A stretch of DNA of 64,000 nt from Actinopolyspora biskrensis (GTDB lineage: Bacteria; Actinomycetota; Actinomycetes; Mycobacteriales; Pseudonocardiaceae): positions 556,732 to 620,731 of the forward strand of contig NZ_JACBYW010000002.1 in NCBI RefSeq assembly GCF_013408175.1, in the 5' to 3' direction. The notes beneath the pieces are model-generated. The model ran no database searches, was not told where the DNA came from, and saw only the letters and a list, made by a program, of their open reading frames with translations. Positions 1 to 8,669 of the stretch are shown here, piece after piece. A program made the translations under genes and the position numbers. Each line of letters starts with the position of its first letter. Positions within the stretch are counted from its first letter, which is position 1.

Positions 1-1134
1 ATCGGCCTGCTGCTGTCCCTCGGGTACGGGGCCCTGACGCTCTGGACCGGTGGAGCCGCCGTGGTCGGCCCGTTGCACAGGCTGTTCGGGTTTCCGAACG
101 GAGCGTGGGGATACAGCCTCACCTACGCGGTCCTGTCCCTGCTGGCGGTGTTCACCGCGATATTCGGGTACCAGTTGCTGACCGTGCTCAGTAAATGGGT
201 CGCGGCGGGGACGACGGTGTTGATGATCGTCGGCCTGTTCGCCTACGCGGGGAAGTTCGACCCTTCCCCGGTGGTCGACGGCGGCCATTTGCTCGGTGAC
301 TTCTGGACCACGTGGTCGCTGTCCACGGTGGCCGCCGGGTTGAGCGGCCCGATGGCGTTCATAACCCTGCTCGGAGACTACAGCCGTTACGTCTCGCCGA
401 ACCGGTACTCGCCGACGCGGGTGTTCGGAGCTTCGGCCCTCGGGATGATCCTCGGTCTGCTGGTACCGCAACTGTTCGGGACGTTCACCGCGTTCGCCTC
501 CCGAGCCGCGGAGGACTACGTGGGCCCGCTCGTCGCGGCGGCCCCGCTGTGGTTCCTCGTGCCGCTGCTGTTGAGCGGGGTGTTCGGCACCATCGGCAAC
601 GGGGGCATCCTCATCTACAGCATGGGGTTGGACCTGGACGCCATCGTGCCGAACCTGTCCCGGATACAGTCCACGACCCTGGTGTCGGCGCTCGCGACCG
701 TGCTGGTCTTCCTCGGCTACTTCGTCTGGGACGCGCAGTCGGCCGTCACCGCTTTCGTCCTGCTGCTGACCGCGGTCGGAACGCCGTGGGCGGTGATCAC
801 GTTGATCGGCTTCGCGCGCTGCGGAGGCAGCTACGACACCGAAGCCCTCCAAGTGTTCAACCGGAGGTCGCGCGGCGGGATCTACTGGTACACGGGCGGG
901 TGGAACCTCAGGGCCACCGCAGCGTGGGCCATCGGTTCCACGGTCGGTCTGCTGTCCGTGGACACCGCGCTGTACACCGGACCGCTGATCAGCATCACCC
1001 ACATAGACGTGAGTTTTCTGCTGGCGGCCGCCACGACGGCCGTGGCCTACCTGTCGCTGACCGCGACGGCCACGCGGCCCGGCCCGAACGGGGCCGACAG
1101 GGAAACGAGCGCGCCCCGGACAGCCGGGGTCTGA
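1..1134 (+). CDS. NCS1-family (cytosine/purine-type) permease, 5' truncated
   Basis: This is a polytopic membrane protein of the nucleobase:cation symporter-1 type. The reading frame is open from base 1, so the start and first helices lie outside the window. The visible part is a run of hydrophobic helices, with the GPMAFITLLGDYSRYV segment typical of cytosine permease-like proteins. The C-terminus is a short charged tail. The substrate is unknown. Because amine oxidase and agmatinase genes follow at once on the same strand, import of an amine or guanidino compound fits as well as a nucleobase. NCS1 families are known for purines, cytosine, allantoin and hydantoins. Family assignment is fairly safe; substrate is inference. 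Confidence 0.75.
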   Translation: MGLLLSLGYGALTLWTGGAAVVGPLHRLFGFPNGAWGYSLTYAVLSLLAVFTAIFGYQLLTVLSKWVAAGTTVLMIVGLFAYAGKFDPSPVVDGGHLLGDFWTTWSLSTVAAGLSGPMAFITLLGDYSRYVSPNRYSPTRVFGASALGMILGLLVPQLFGTFTAFASRAAEDYVGPLVAAAPLWFLVPLLLSGVFGTIGNGGILIYSMGLDLDAIVPNLSRIQSTTLVSALATVLVFLGYFVWDAQSAVTAFVLLLTAVGTPWAVITLIGFARCGGSYDTEALQVFNRRSRGGIYWYTGGWNLRATAAWAIGSTVGLLSVDTALYTGPLISITHIDVSFLLAAATTAVAYLSLTATATRPGPNGADRETSAPRTAGV

Positions 1135-1171
1135 ACGCGGGATTCGTATGAACAGGAAAGAGCGTACGAGT

Positions 1172-2482
1172 ATGGACACTTATGACGTCGTCGTCATCGG
1201 AGCGGGGTTCGCGGGGCTGACAGCGGCCAGGGACCTTCGTGAGGCGGGTGAGGACGTACTGGTCCTGGAGGCCAGGGATCGCATCGGTGGCTCCACCTGG
1301 TACCGGCCGGACGCCTTCGACGGGTTCGGCCTGGAGATGGGCGGTACCTGGATCGTGCCGCAGCAGCGGCACGTCTTCGCCGAAGTGCACCGCTACGGGA
1401 TCCGGGTGGCCGACAGCGAGCTTCCCCCGCGCATGACTTGGTCCGATCACGGCCAGGTGCTGGACACGTTGCTGCCGGTCCCTCCGGAGGAGTACGAGCA
1501 GCTCGAACACGTGATGCGTTCGTTGATCGAGGCGGGGAGGAGGATCGATCCGGAACGACCACTTTCCGAGCAGGGTCTTTCCGATCTCGACGTGCCGATC
1601 CGGCAGTGGGCCGAGCAGCAGGGGCTGTCCGGGAACTCCGGGGAACTGTTGATCTCCTGGTTCTGCGGTTGTGCGAACGCGAGCGAGGAGACCGGATCGG
1701 CTCTGGACGTGATCCGTTGGCTGGCGGCGATGGACAACTCGCTGTGGGGGATGGTGCAGGCGAGCGTGCTCGGCTACACGTTCGTCGACGGCACCGTGTC
1801 GCTGGCCGAGGCGATAGCCGCTGACGCCGGTGCGGAGCTGCGGTTGTCCAGTCCCGTGCGCGAGGTGCTCGCCGACGGAAGGGGAGTGACCGTCGGCTAC
1901 GACGGCGGTTCCGTTCGGGCTGAGCGGGTGTTGATGACCACTCCCGTGGGCGTGTGGCGCGACATCCGGTTCGAGCCGGAGCTGTCGGCGGCCAAACAGG
2001 CGATCTCCCGGGAGAACCACGCGGGGCAGGGACAGAAGATCTGGGCGCTGGCACGTGGGGTTCCCGAGGAGCTGAGCGGTTTCGGGTGGGGAACGGCCTT
2101 CGACTACGTCGGTGCGATGGCCACCACGGAAAACGGCGTGGTCCTCGTGTGCTTCGCGCCCGAGGACGGTCGGGTCGACGGGGCGGATCCGCACGACGTG
2201 CAGCGTGCCGTCCGCGAGTTCGCCCCGGAGGCGGAGATCGTCGACGTCGCCACCCACGACTGGGTGGGCGACGAGTTCTCCAAGGGGACCTGGGCGACCT
2301 TCCGGGCCGGGCAGTTCGCCGAGTACGAGATCAGCGTCGGCGAGCCCGAGGGGCGCGTCCACTTCGCGGGCTCGCACACGGCCGGACGCTGGCGCGCCTT
2401 CATCGACGGCGCCATCGAGTCCGGCAAACGCGCCGCGGCCGAGATCTCGGAGGCCGGGCGGCTTGATGGACGGGGAACGTGA
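1172..2482 (+). CDS. FAD-dependent amine oxidase (putrescine oxidase/monoamine oxidase type)
   Basis: This is a cytoplasmic flavoprotein oxidising amines to aldehydes with release of H2O2 and ammonia. The N-terminal dinucleotide-binding motif GAGFAGLTAARD with the following EARDRIGG and the C-terminal FAD segment (RVHFAGSHTAGRW) frame a protein of 436 residues, normal for the flavin monoamine oxidase family. The start at 1172 is preferred because AGGAAAG lies about 11 bases upstream. An in-frame ATG at 1148 has no clear ribosome site. It is followed by an agmatinase-type gene and an aldehyde dehydrogenase, so putrescine to 4-aminobutanal is the likely step. Direct oxidation of agmatine to 4-guanidinobutanal is an alternative. 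Confidence 0.85.
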   Translation: MDTYDVVVIGAGFAGLTAARDLREAGEDVLVLEARDRIGGSTWYRPDAFDGFGLEMGGTWIVPQQRHVFAEVHRYGIRVADSELPPRMTWSDHGQVLDTLLPVPPEEYEQLEHVMRSLIEAGRRIDPERPLSEQGLSDLDVPIRQWAEQQGLSGNSGELLISWFCGCANASEETGSALDVIRWLAAMDNSLWGMVQASVLGYTFVDGTVSLAEAIAADAGAELRLSSPVREVLADGRGVTVGYDGGSVRAERVLMTTPVGVWRDIRFEPELSAAKQAISRENHAGQGQKIWALARGVPEELSGFGWGTAFDYVGAMATTENGVVLVCFAPEDGRVDGADPHDVQRAVREFAPEAEIVDVATHDWVGDEFSKGTWATFRAGQFAEYEISVGEPEGRVHFAGSHTAGRWRAFIDGAIESGKRAAAEISEAGRLDGRGT

Positions 2483-2533
2483 CGGGGCTCGATTCTTCGA
2501 CCCGTGCGCGAGTGGAATTGTGAGGAGCGGACA

Positions 2534-3490
2534 GTGTCAGAGCCCATGGACCGGGAACCGGTCGGTCCGGTCGACGCCACCAGGATTCCCCGGTACGGCG
2601 GTGATTCGACCTTCGCGCGACTGCCGAGGTACTCGGAGGTTTCCGATGCCGACGCGCTGCTGTGGGGAGTGCCCTTCGACACCGGGGTGAGCTACCGTCC
2701 CGGAGCGAGGTTCGGGCCCGGACACGTCCGGCAGAGCTCCAGACTGTTGCGGCCGTACAACCCGGCCGTCGGCGTCTCCCCGTTCGCGGCTCGGCAGGTC
2801 GCCGACGCCGGGGACGTGGGAGTGAATCCCTTCGACGTCGGCGAGGCCATTTCCACGGTGGAGTCGGCCGCCAGGGAAATGTCCGGGACCGGCCGCACCC
2901 TGATCACCATCGGCGGTGATCACACGATCGCGCTGCCGTTGCTGCGGGTGCAGCACGAGCGGCACGGTCCGCTCGCCGTCCTGCACTTCGACGCGCATCT
3001 GGACACCTGGGACACCTACTTCGGCGAGCCCTACACACACGGAACTCCGTTTCGCCGTGCGGCGGAGGAAGGGCTGATCGACCACGAGCACTCGATGCAC
3101 GTGGGGCTCCGGGGCCCGCTGTATTCCGGGGTGGACCTGGCCGAGAGCGCGCGGATGGGGTTCGCCGCCGTGCACTGCCGGGACTTCGCACGTGCCTCGC
3201 TGGACACCATCACGGAGCGCGTCCGTGCTCGGCTCGGTTCACGCCCGGTCTACGCCTCGATCGACATCGACGTGCTCGACCCCGGGTTCGCACCGGGGAC
3301 GGGTACTCCGGAAGCGGGCGGGCTGTCGAGCAGGGAGCTGCTGGAACTGCTGCGTGGTCTCGAGGGGCTGAACCTCGTCGGTGCCGACCTCGTGGAGGTT
3401 TCCCCCGCGTACGACCACGCCGAGATCACAGGGATCGCCGCTTCGCACGTGATCTACGAACTGTTGAGCATTCTTCCGGAGGGACGCTGA
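2534..3490 (+). CDS. speB: Ureohydrolase, agmatinase or guanidinobutyrase
   Basis: Binuclear manganese hydrolase of the arginase/agmatinase fold that releases urea from a guanidino group. All metal-binding signatures are visible: GGDHT, DAHLD and [16 protein letters not shown]. Length is 318 residues from the GTG at 2534, which has GAGGAG 6 bases upstream; an ATG at 2504 upstream lacks a site. Its last base is shared with the next gene (TGATG), indicating translational coupling to the aldehyde dehydrogenase. Agmatine to putrescine would feed the amine oxidase upstream. If the oxidase and dehydrogenase act first, 4-guanidinobutyrate to GABA is the alternative. The family is sure, the exact substrate not. 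Confidence 0.85.
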   Translation: MSEPMDREPVGPVDATRIPRYGGDSTFARLPRYSEVSDADALLWGVPFDTGVSYRPGARFGPGHVRQSSRLLRPYNPAVGVSPFAARQVADAGDVGVNPFDVGEAISTVESAAREMSGTGRTLITIGGDHTIALPLLRVQHERHGPLAVLHFDAHLDTWDTYFGEPYTHGTPFRRAAEEGLIDHEHSMHVGLRGPLYSGVDLAESARMGFAAVHCRDFARASLDTITERVRARLGSRPVYASIDIDVLDPGFAPGTGTPEAGGLSSRELLELLRGLEGLNLVGADLVEVSPAYDHAEITGIAASHVIYELLSILPEGR

Positions 3491-4914
3491 TGCGCACCGT
3501 TCACAACGTCGTCGACGGGGTGTCCGTCGAAGCCGGTGCCCGCCGCACGGCTCCGCTGATCGACCCCTGCACCGGGGCGGAGTTCGCCCGCGCCCCGGTT
3601 TCTTCCGAGGCCGATGTGGACGCGGCCTACGCCGCGGCCGAGCGGGCTTTCACCGAGTGGCGTCGCAGCACTCCCGCCGAGAGGCAGCGGGCGTTGCTGC
3701 GGCTGGCCGACGTGCTGGAGGACCGTACCGAGGAGTTCGTCGCTGCCGAGGTGGCCAACAGCGGTAAGCCGGTGGCGGCCACCCGTAGCGAGGAGGTCGA
3801 GGCAGCCATCGATCAGATCAGGTTCTTCGCGGGGGCCGCCAGGCTGCTGGACGGTTCGGGGGCAGCGGAGTACGCGCCGGGCCACACCTCCTACGTTCGC
3901 AGGGAACCGGTCGGCGTGATCGGCCAGATAGCGCCGTGGAACTACCCGTTGATGATGGCGGTCTGGAAGATCGCTCCCGCGATCGCGGCTGGGAACACGG
4001 TGGTGCTCAAACCGGCGGACACCACTCCGGTCACCGCCGCGATGCTCGGTGAGGTCGCGGCGGAGGCGCTGCCCAGCGGAGTGCTCAACGTGGTCTGCGG
4101 TGACCGTGATACGGGCAGCGCGGTAGCCGCTCATCCGACGGCGGCGATGGTGTCGATCACCGGGTCCAGCAGAGCGGGTAAGCAGGTCGCGGCCGCTGCG
4201 GCCGAGGACGTCAAACGCGTGCACCTGGAGCTGGGAGGCAAAGCCCCGGCCGTGGTCTTCGCCGATGCCGACCTGGACACCGCCGCCGTGGAAATCGCCG
4301 AAGCCGGGGTGTTCAACGCCGGTCAGGACTGCACGGCTGCCACCAGGGTACTGGTGGAGGCCTCGGTGGCCGAGGAGTTCACCGCCAAGCTGGTCGAGCG
4401 GGTCAGCGGTCTCCGATGTGGTCCGCCTTCCGACCCGGAGGCCACTTTCGGGCCGCTGAACAACGCGGCGCAGTTCGAGCGGGTGAGCGCGCTGATCGAG
4501 CGGTTGCCCGAACACGCGAGAGTGCTGACGGGCGGAGCACGGGCGCGCGAAGAGGGGTTCTTCTTCGAGCCGACGGTGATCGCAGGGGTGCACCAGCACG
4601 ACGAGGTCGTCCAGGAGGAGGTCTTCGGACCGGTGCTGACCGTGCAGGAGTTCGAGTCCGAGCAGGAGGCCCTGCGGCTCGCCAACGGGGTGGACTACGC
4701 GCTGGCCTCCAGCGTCTGGACCCGGGAGCACGGGCGGGCCCAACGTTTCGCGGCCGAACTCGAATTCGGCTGCGTGTGGGTGAACACCCACATGGTGTTG
4801 CTCGCCGAAATGCCGCACGGGGGCTTCAAGCACTCCGGTTACGGCAACGACCTGTCCCGCTACGGGTTCGACGACTACACGCGTGTCAAACACGTGACGC
4901 ACAGTCTGCGCTGA
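3490..4914 (+). CDS. NAD-dependent aldehyde dehydrogenase, probable aminobutyraldehyde dehydrogenase
   Basis: A 474-residue ALDH-superfamily enzyme. The general base region LELGGKAPAVVF and the catalytic cysteine in FNAGQDCTAATR are intact, as is the cofactor-binding IAPWNYPLMM segment. The subgroup resembles gamma-aminobutyraldehyde and betaine aldehyde dehydrogenases. It overlaps the upstream ureohydrolase by one base. With the amine oxidase it would convert putrescine through 4-aminobutanal to GABA. A strong hairpin about 140 bases downstream probably ends the transcript. Confidence 0.85.
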   Translation: MRTVHNVVDGVSVEAGARRTAPLIDPCTGAEFARAPVSSEADVDAAYAAAERAFTEWRRSTPAERQRALLRLADVLEDRTEEFVAAEVANSGKPVAATRSEEVEAAIDQIRFFAGAARLLDGSGAAEYAPGHTSYVRREPVGVIGQIAPWNYPLMMAVWKIAPAIAAGNTVVLKPADTTPVTAAMLGEVAAEALPSGVLNVVCGDRDTGSAVAAHPTAAMVSITGSSRAGKQVAAAAAEDVKRVHLELGGKAPAVVFADADLDTAAVEIAEAGVFNAGQDCTAATRVLVEASVAEEFTAKLVERVSGLRCGPPSDPEATFGPLNNAAQFERVSALIERLPEHARVLTGGARAREEGFFFEPTVIAGVHQHDEVVQEEVFGPVLTVQEFESEQEALRLANGVDYALASSVWTREHGRAQRFAAELEFGCVWVNTHMVLLAEMPHGGFKHSGYGNDLSRYGFDDYTRVKHVTHSLR

Positions 4915-5322
4915 GAACCGGCGATCCGAATCCCGCTTCCCGTCGGCCCGGGGCCGTCGTCACCGCGGTGCGAGAGGTACACCCGTTCCCCGCCGCGGTT
5001 CGGTCCGCTGCCGACGGGACCTGGATCGGCACGTGCCGGGCGTGCCGATCGTGAGCGGGCCGTCCACCACGGCCGACCGTGGTGGACGGCCCCGCCTCTT
5101 TCGCAGCAGGCGGCGGGGCACCTGGCGGGAGGGCTTGCTCGAAGTGCCCCGCGACGCGGCGCGACACCGCCTCACCTGCCGGTGACCGACCACTCGAGCA
5201 AGCCGTTTCGCGAGGAGTCCCTGGACATTTCGTCGATTCGCTTCGTTCGGACTGGACCGATCGGCACTGCACGGCGCGCGTGTGGGGACCGTAGCGTCGC
5301 TGTGAGGACGACAAGGAGGACC
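4915..5322. other. Intergenic region
   Basis: No gene is supported here. It holds the hairpin terminator at 5058-5091 and the leader of the next aldehyde dehydrogenase, whose AAGGAGG ribosome site is at 5313-5319. A segment around 5200-5232 resembles one at 23675-23708 (see findings). Confidence 0.6.
5058..5102 (+). terminator. Strong hairpin terminator of the amine-catabolism operon
   Basis: A 15-bp perfect stem (5058-5072 with 5077-5091) closes on a 4-base loop. It can be extended by three more pairs past a one-base bulge and is followed by CCGCCTCTTT. It lies about 140 bases after the aldehyde dehydrogenase stop codon. Confidence 0.75.
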
Positions 5323-6750
5323 ATGGTTACTGGATACTGGGTGGCCGGAGCGGCTGCTGCGGGCGAAACGAGCTTCGAGGTGTCGCATCCCGGGGACGGC
5401 TCCTCGGTGGGGACCGCCTACTTCGCCACCGAAGCCGACGTCGAACGGGCCGTCTCCGCCGCGTGCGCGAGCGTCCGCAGGACGGCCGCTTCGCCTGCGC
5501 ACGTGAGGGCGGCGGCGCTCGAGCACGTTCGAACCCGCTTGGAGGAGCGTTCCGAGGAGTTCGCCCGGCTGATCACGGCCGAGAACGGGAAACCGCTCTT
5601 CTGGGCCCGCGCCGAGGTGGCACGGTCGGTGTCGACGTTCCGGTGGGCGGCGGAGGAGACACGTCGCTGGTCGGGTGACTTACAGCGGCTGGACACCGAT
5701 CCCGGGGGCGTGAACAGACTGGCACTCGTCCGCCGTCCACCGCGGGGAGCGGTGCTCGGGATCGCCCCGTTCAACTTCCCGCTGAACCTCGCGGTGCACA
5801 AGCTCGCTCCCGCGCTGGCGGTCGGAGCCCCCATCGTGCTCAAACCCGCACCCATGACTCCGCTCACCGCGCTGTTGCTGGGTGAGATCCTGGCCGAGAC
5901 GGAGCTGCCCTCCGGAGCGTGGTCGGTGTTGCCGACCACCGACGAGAAGGCGGCCGAACTGGTCGGTGATCCGCGGTTGCCGGTGGTTTCCTTCACCGGG
6001 TCCGGCCCGGTCGGGTGGGGGATCAAGGACGCCGCCCCGCGCAAGCACGTCACGCTCGAACTGGGTGGTAACGCCGCGGTGTTCGTCCACGAGGACTGGA
6101 CCGAGCGGGACTACGCGGCCGAGCGGATCGCCACCTTCGCCGTGTACCAGGCCGGGCAGTCGTGCATATCGGTGCAGCGGGTGCTCGTCCATCGTGGAGC
6201 CCACGATGATTTCGTCCCCCGGCTGGTCCGGGCCGTGGAGTCGCAGAAGTCCGGTGACCCCTTCGACGAGGCCACCCGGGTGGGACCTCTGATCGACGAG
6301 GAGGCGGCGGAGCGAGTGGAACGGTGGGTCGACGAGGCCGTCGCCGCGGGGGCTCGGGTGCTCACCGGAGGGGTGCGGCGAGGCTCGAGTTACGAACCTA
6401 CGGTGCTGACCGGGGTCCCGGACGACGCGAGGGTGCTCACCGAGGAGGTGTTCGGCCCGGTTCTGGTGGTGGAGTCGGTGGACTCCGCCGACGAGGCGTT
6501 CCGGCGCGTCGACGACTCCCGCTACGGTCTGCAGGCCGGGATCTTCACCAGGGACGTGCGGCTGGCGTTCCGGGCGTCGGCCGAGCTGGAGGTCGGCGGT
6601 GTGATCGTCGGTGATGTGCCGAGTTTCCGGGCCGACCAGATGCCCTACGGAGGAGTGAAGGAGTCCGGCGTCGGCAGGGAGGGGGTGCACGCCGCGATGA
6701 CCGATCTGACCGAGGAGAAGGTGACGGTGCTCGCCGGAGTCGAGGTCTAG
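5323..6750 (+). CDS. Aldehyde dehydrogenase family protein
   Basis: A 475-residue NAD(P)-dependent ALDH. The start at 5323 is fixed by AAGGAGG seven-base spaced upstream. The active-site segments LELGGNAAVF and YQAGQSCISVQRV (catalytic Cys) and the N-terminal cofactor segment GIAPFNFPLNL are intact. Its closest relatives by motif are the semialdehyde and lactaldehyde/phenylacetaldehyde-type enzymes, not the aminobutyraldehyde group of the preceding gene. It stands alone between two terminators. It may take an aldehyde made by the upstream amine oxidase, such as succinate semialdehyde, but this is only positional inference. Confidence 0.8.
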   Translation: MVTGYWVAGAAAAGETSFEVSHPGDGSSVGTAYFATEADVERAVSAACASVRRTAASPAHVRAAALEHVRTRLEERSEEFARLITAENGKPLFWARAEVARSVSTFRWAAEETRRWSGDLQRLDTDPGGVNRLALVRRPPRGAVLGIAPFNFPLNLAVHKLAPALAVGAPIVLKPAPMTPLTALLLGEILAETELPSGAWSVLPTTDEKAAELVGDPRLPVVSFTGSGPVGWGIKDAAPRKHVTLELGGNAAVFVHEDWTERDYAAERIATFAVYQAGQSCISVQRVLVHRGAHDDFVPRLVRAVESQKSGDPFDEATRVGPLIDEEAAERVERWVDEAVAAGARVLTGGVRRGSSYEPTVLTGVPDDARVLTEEVFGPVLVVESVDSADEAFRRVDDSRYGLQAGIFTRDVRLAFRASAELEVGGVIVGDVPSFRADQMPYGGVKESGVGREGVHAAMTDLTEEKVTVLAGVEV

Positions 6751-6784
6751 CTCGGCTCGCGGTCCCTCTCCCGGGGACGGTGCC

Positions 6785-6825
6785 GGTGAGGCGGGGCCGG
6801 GCGAGTCGCCCGGCCCCGCCTCACC
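6785..6825. terminator. Bidirectional hairpin between convergent genes
   Basis: A 19-bp perfect stem (6785-6803 with 6807-6825) has a 3-base loop. It sits between the aldehyde dehydrogenase ending at 6750 and the cation exporter ending at 6907 on the other strand. There is no T-tract on either side, as is common for actinomycete terminators. Confidence 0.7.
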
Positions 6826-6906
6826 GCGCGCTCGGGACGTGCCTGTTCCGGGCGGGGCCCGGGAGTCTTCCCGGAGCCTTGTCCGCGAGGAGGAGTTCCC
6901 GAGTGG

Positions 6907-7863
6907 TCAGCCCCGGCCGGTTTCGTTCTCCGCGCCGCCCTGCTCCTCCGGGGCGCGGGAACGCAACGATTCCGTGGGCAGGAAGTCCTGCCGGTGATCC
7001 ACCTGCAGGGTGGTGTGCCGGATCTCGTGCCGTTCGCCCAGCAGCCGTTCGACGGCTGTCCGTCGTTCGTGGCAGTCCTGATCGGCCGAGACGAGCACGT
7101 GGGCGGACAGGGCGGGAAAACCGGAAGTCACTTCCCAGACGTGCAGCTCGTGGACCTCGACCACCCCGGTGACACCGCGTATCTCCGTTTCCAGCAGCTG
7201 CGGGTCGATTCCCCTCGGTGCGGCTTCGAGGAAGACCCGGGCCGAGTCGCGGATGAGCCCGTAGCCCGCCCTGGCCATGAGGGCGGCGACGACGAGCGCG
7301 GCGAGCGCGTCCGCGCGTGTCCAACCGGTCGACAGGACCACGAGTCCGGCCACCGCTGTCGCGACGAAGGCGTAGAGGTCGTTGAGGATGTGCTGGAAGG
7401 CACCCTCGACGTTGAGGCTCTGCCTGTTGCCCTTGTTGATCAGCCACGTGGCGATCAGGTTGACCACGATCCCGACCAGGGCAGTGACGAGCACGAAGGC
7501 ACCGGCCACGGCGGGAGGGGCGATCAGCCGGCGAACTCCCTCGACGACGAAGTAGCCGACCAGCGCGAACAGCGTTATTCCGTTGATCTGGGCCGAGAGT
7601 ATCTCGGCTCTTTTGAGGCCGAAGGTGTAGGCGCCCCTGGCCGGGATTCTGGCGAGCCTGCCCGCCACGAGCGCGAGGGCCAGCGCTCCGGCGTCGGTGA
7701 GCATGTGACCGGCGTCGGAGATCAGCGCTAGCGAGGAGGCGTACACCCCGACCACGATTTCCGCGATCATGAACAACGCGATCACGACCAGTGCCGCGCT
7801 CAGATACCTCCGGTCGGCTTCACGGTCGGCGACGTGTGAGTGGCCGTGTCCGTGCTCGGCCAT
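6907..7863 (-). CDS. Cation diffusion facilitator, zinc/divalent cation exporter
   Basis: A 318-residue membrane antiporter of the CDF (CzcD/ZitB) family exporting Zn2+ or a related ion. The N-terminus is His-rich (EHGHGHSH). Metal-site motifs are present in TM2 (DAGHMLTD) and TM5 (HILND), with six hydrophobic helices followed by a cytosolic ferredoxin-like domain from about residue 215. The start at 7863 has GAGAGG upstream; a longer in-frame extension would add a non-conserved arginine-rich leader. It is monocistronic, with a terminator shared with the convergent ALDH. Confidence 0.9.
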   Translation of the reverse strand: MAEHGHGHSHVADREADRRYLSAALVVIALFMIAEIVVGVYASSLALISDAGHMLTDAGALALALVAGRLARIPARGAYTFGLKRAEILSAQINGITLFALVGYFVVEGVRRLIAPPAVAGAFVLVTALVGIVVNLIATWLINKGNRQSLNVEGAFQHILNDLYAFVATAVAGLVVLSTGWTRADALAALVVAALMARAGYGLIRDSARVFLEAAPRGIDPQLLETEIRGVTGVVEVHELHVWEVTSGFPALSAHVLVSADQDCHERRTAVERLLGERHEIRHTTLQVDHRQDFLPTESLRSRAPEEQGGAENETGRG

Positions 7864-8288
7864 CCGCGCACCTCTCGCTGTCACTTCGAGGGCCGTGCCG
7901 GTTGTTCCGCGCACGTTGACACCCTAGCGTGCGCAGAATTGCTTCGCAGGAAGCAGGCGGAGCGGTGTCCGGGGAATTCGACTCGAATGGAGCGCGGGAT
8001 GTTCCGGCGGAACTCGGGTGGAACGGGTACGAGCGAAAACCGGAATCCCCGTGGGGCTTTTTCCTCGTCCGGATTCACGCGAAGCACGGCCTCGGAGGAT
8101 TTCCCGTTTCGGGCGTTTCCGGTGCCGCGCGGCTCCCGCGCGTGCTCTCGGACCGGTGTACGGGGCCGGGGACACCTCGGTGCACGAGTTCGTTCGGAGT
8201 GCCGATCCGGTGCGACCGAGGACGTCTCCCGGGAAGCACCGGAAAGAAGCACCCGAGGCGGCCCGCGGCGGAGAGCCGCCCCGGGTGC
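7864..8288. other. Intergenic region
   Basis: This lies between the cation exporter start and the DUF779 gene end, both on the minus strand. It contains the DUF779 terminator at 8249-8288. No gene or operator is recognised in the rest. Confidence 0.5.
8239..8288 (-). terminator. Intrinsic terminator directly after the DUF779 stop codon
   Basis: On the minus strand the stop codon is followed at once by a 14-bp stem (8288-8275 with 8262-8249, one mismatch), a 12-base loop and then TTCTTTCC. This is the best match in the window to a classical hairpin-plus-pyrimidine terminator. Confidence 0.75.
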
Positions 8289-8669
8289 TCACAGGCTGTT
8301 CAGCTCCTCCTCGGTGAGCAACCGAGAGCGCAGCAGAAAGCGCAACCCGTCCGGGGCCTCCAGCGAGAACCCGCTGCCGCGTCCGGTGACCACATCGATG
8401 GTCAGATGGGTGTGCTGCCAGTACTCGAACTGCGGGCCGGACATCCACACCTCGATTCGCTCGGGGACACCGGGGACACTCAGGTCCCCCAGGTGCACGT
8501 CGTGGACTCCCGTTCGGAACTCCCCCTTCAAGTAGCACATCGGTGCGCTGCCGTCACAGCACCCACCGGACTGGTGGAACATGATCGCGCCGTACCGCTG
8601 ACGCAGACTTCGAAGGAGTTCGGCCGCCCGCTCGGTCACGTCCACCCTGCCGATTTCCCCCGAATTCAT
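8289..8669 (-). CDS. DUF779 protein, partner of acetaldehyde-type dehydrogenase
   Basis: A 126-residue protein of the DUF779 family with a cysteine-rich segment HQSGGCCDGSAPMC that could bind a metal, and a conserved WQHTHL motif. No transmembrane segment is seen. Its ATG overlaps the stop of the upstream aldehyde dehydrogenase (TGATG), so the two are translationally coupled. DUF779 genes regularly accompany ExaC/AldB-type aldehyde dehydrogenases. A biochemical role has not been established to my knowledge. Confidence 0.85.
   Translation of the reverse strand: MNSGEIGRVDVTERAAELLRSLRQRYGAIMFHQSGGCCDGSAPMCYLKGEFRTGVHDVHLGDLSVPGVPERIEVWMSGPQFEYWQHTHLTIDVVTGRGSGFSLEAPDGLRFLLRSRLLTEEELNSL

Noticed and set aside
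995..2377. Long open frame on the minus strand
   Set aside because: It lies opposite the amine oxidase gene, whose motifs are complete. The product is arginine/proline-rich without recognisable domains, the usual antisense shadow in GC-rich DNA.
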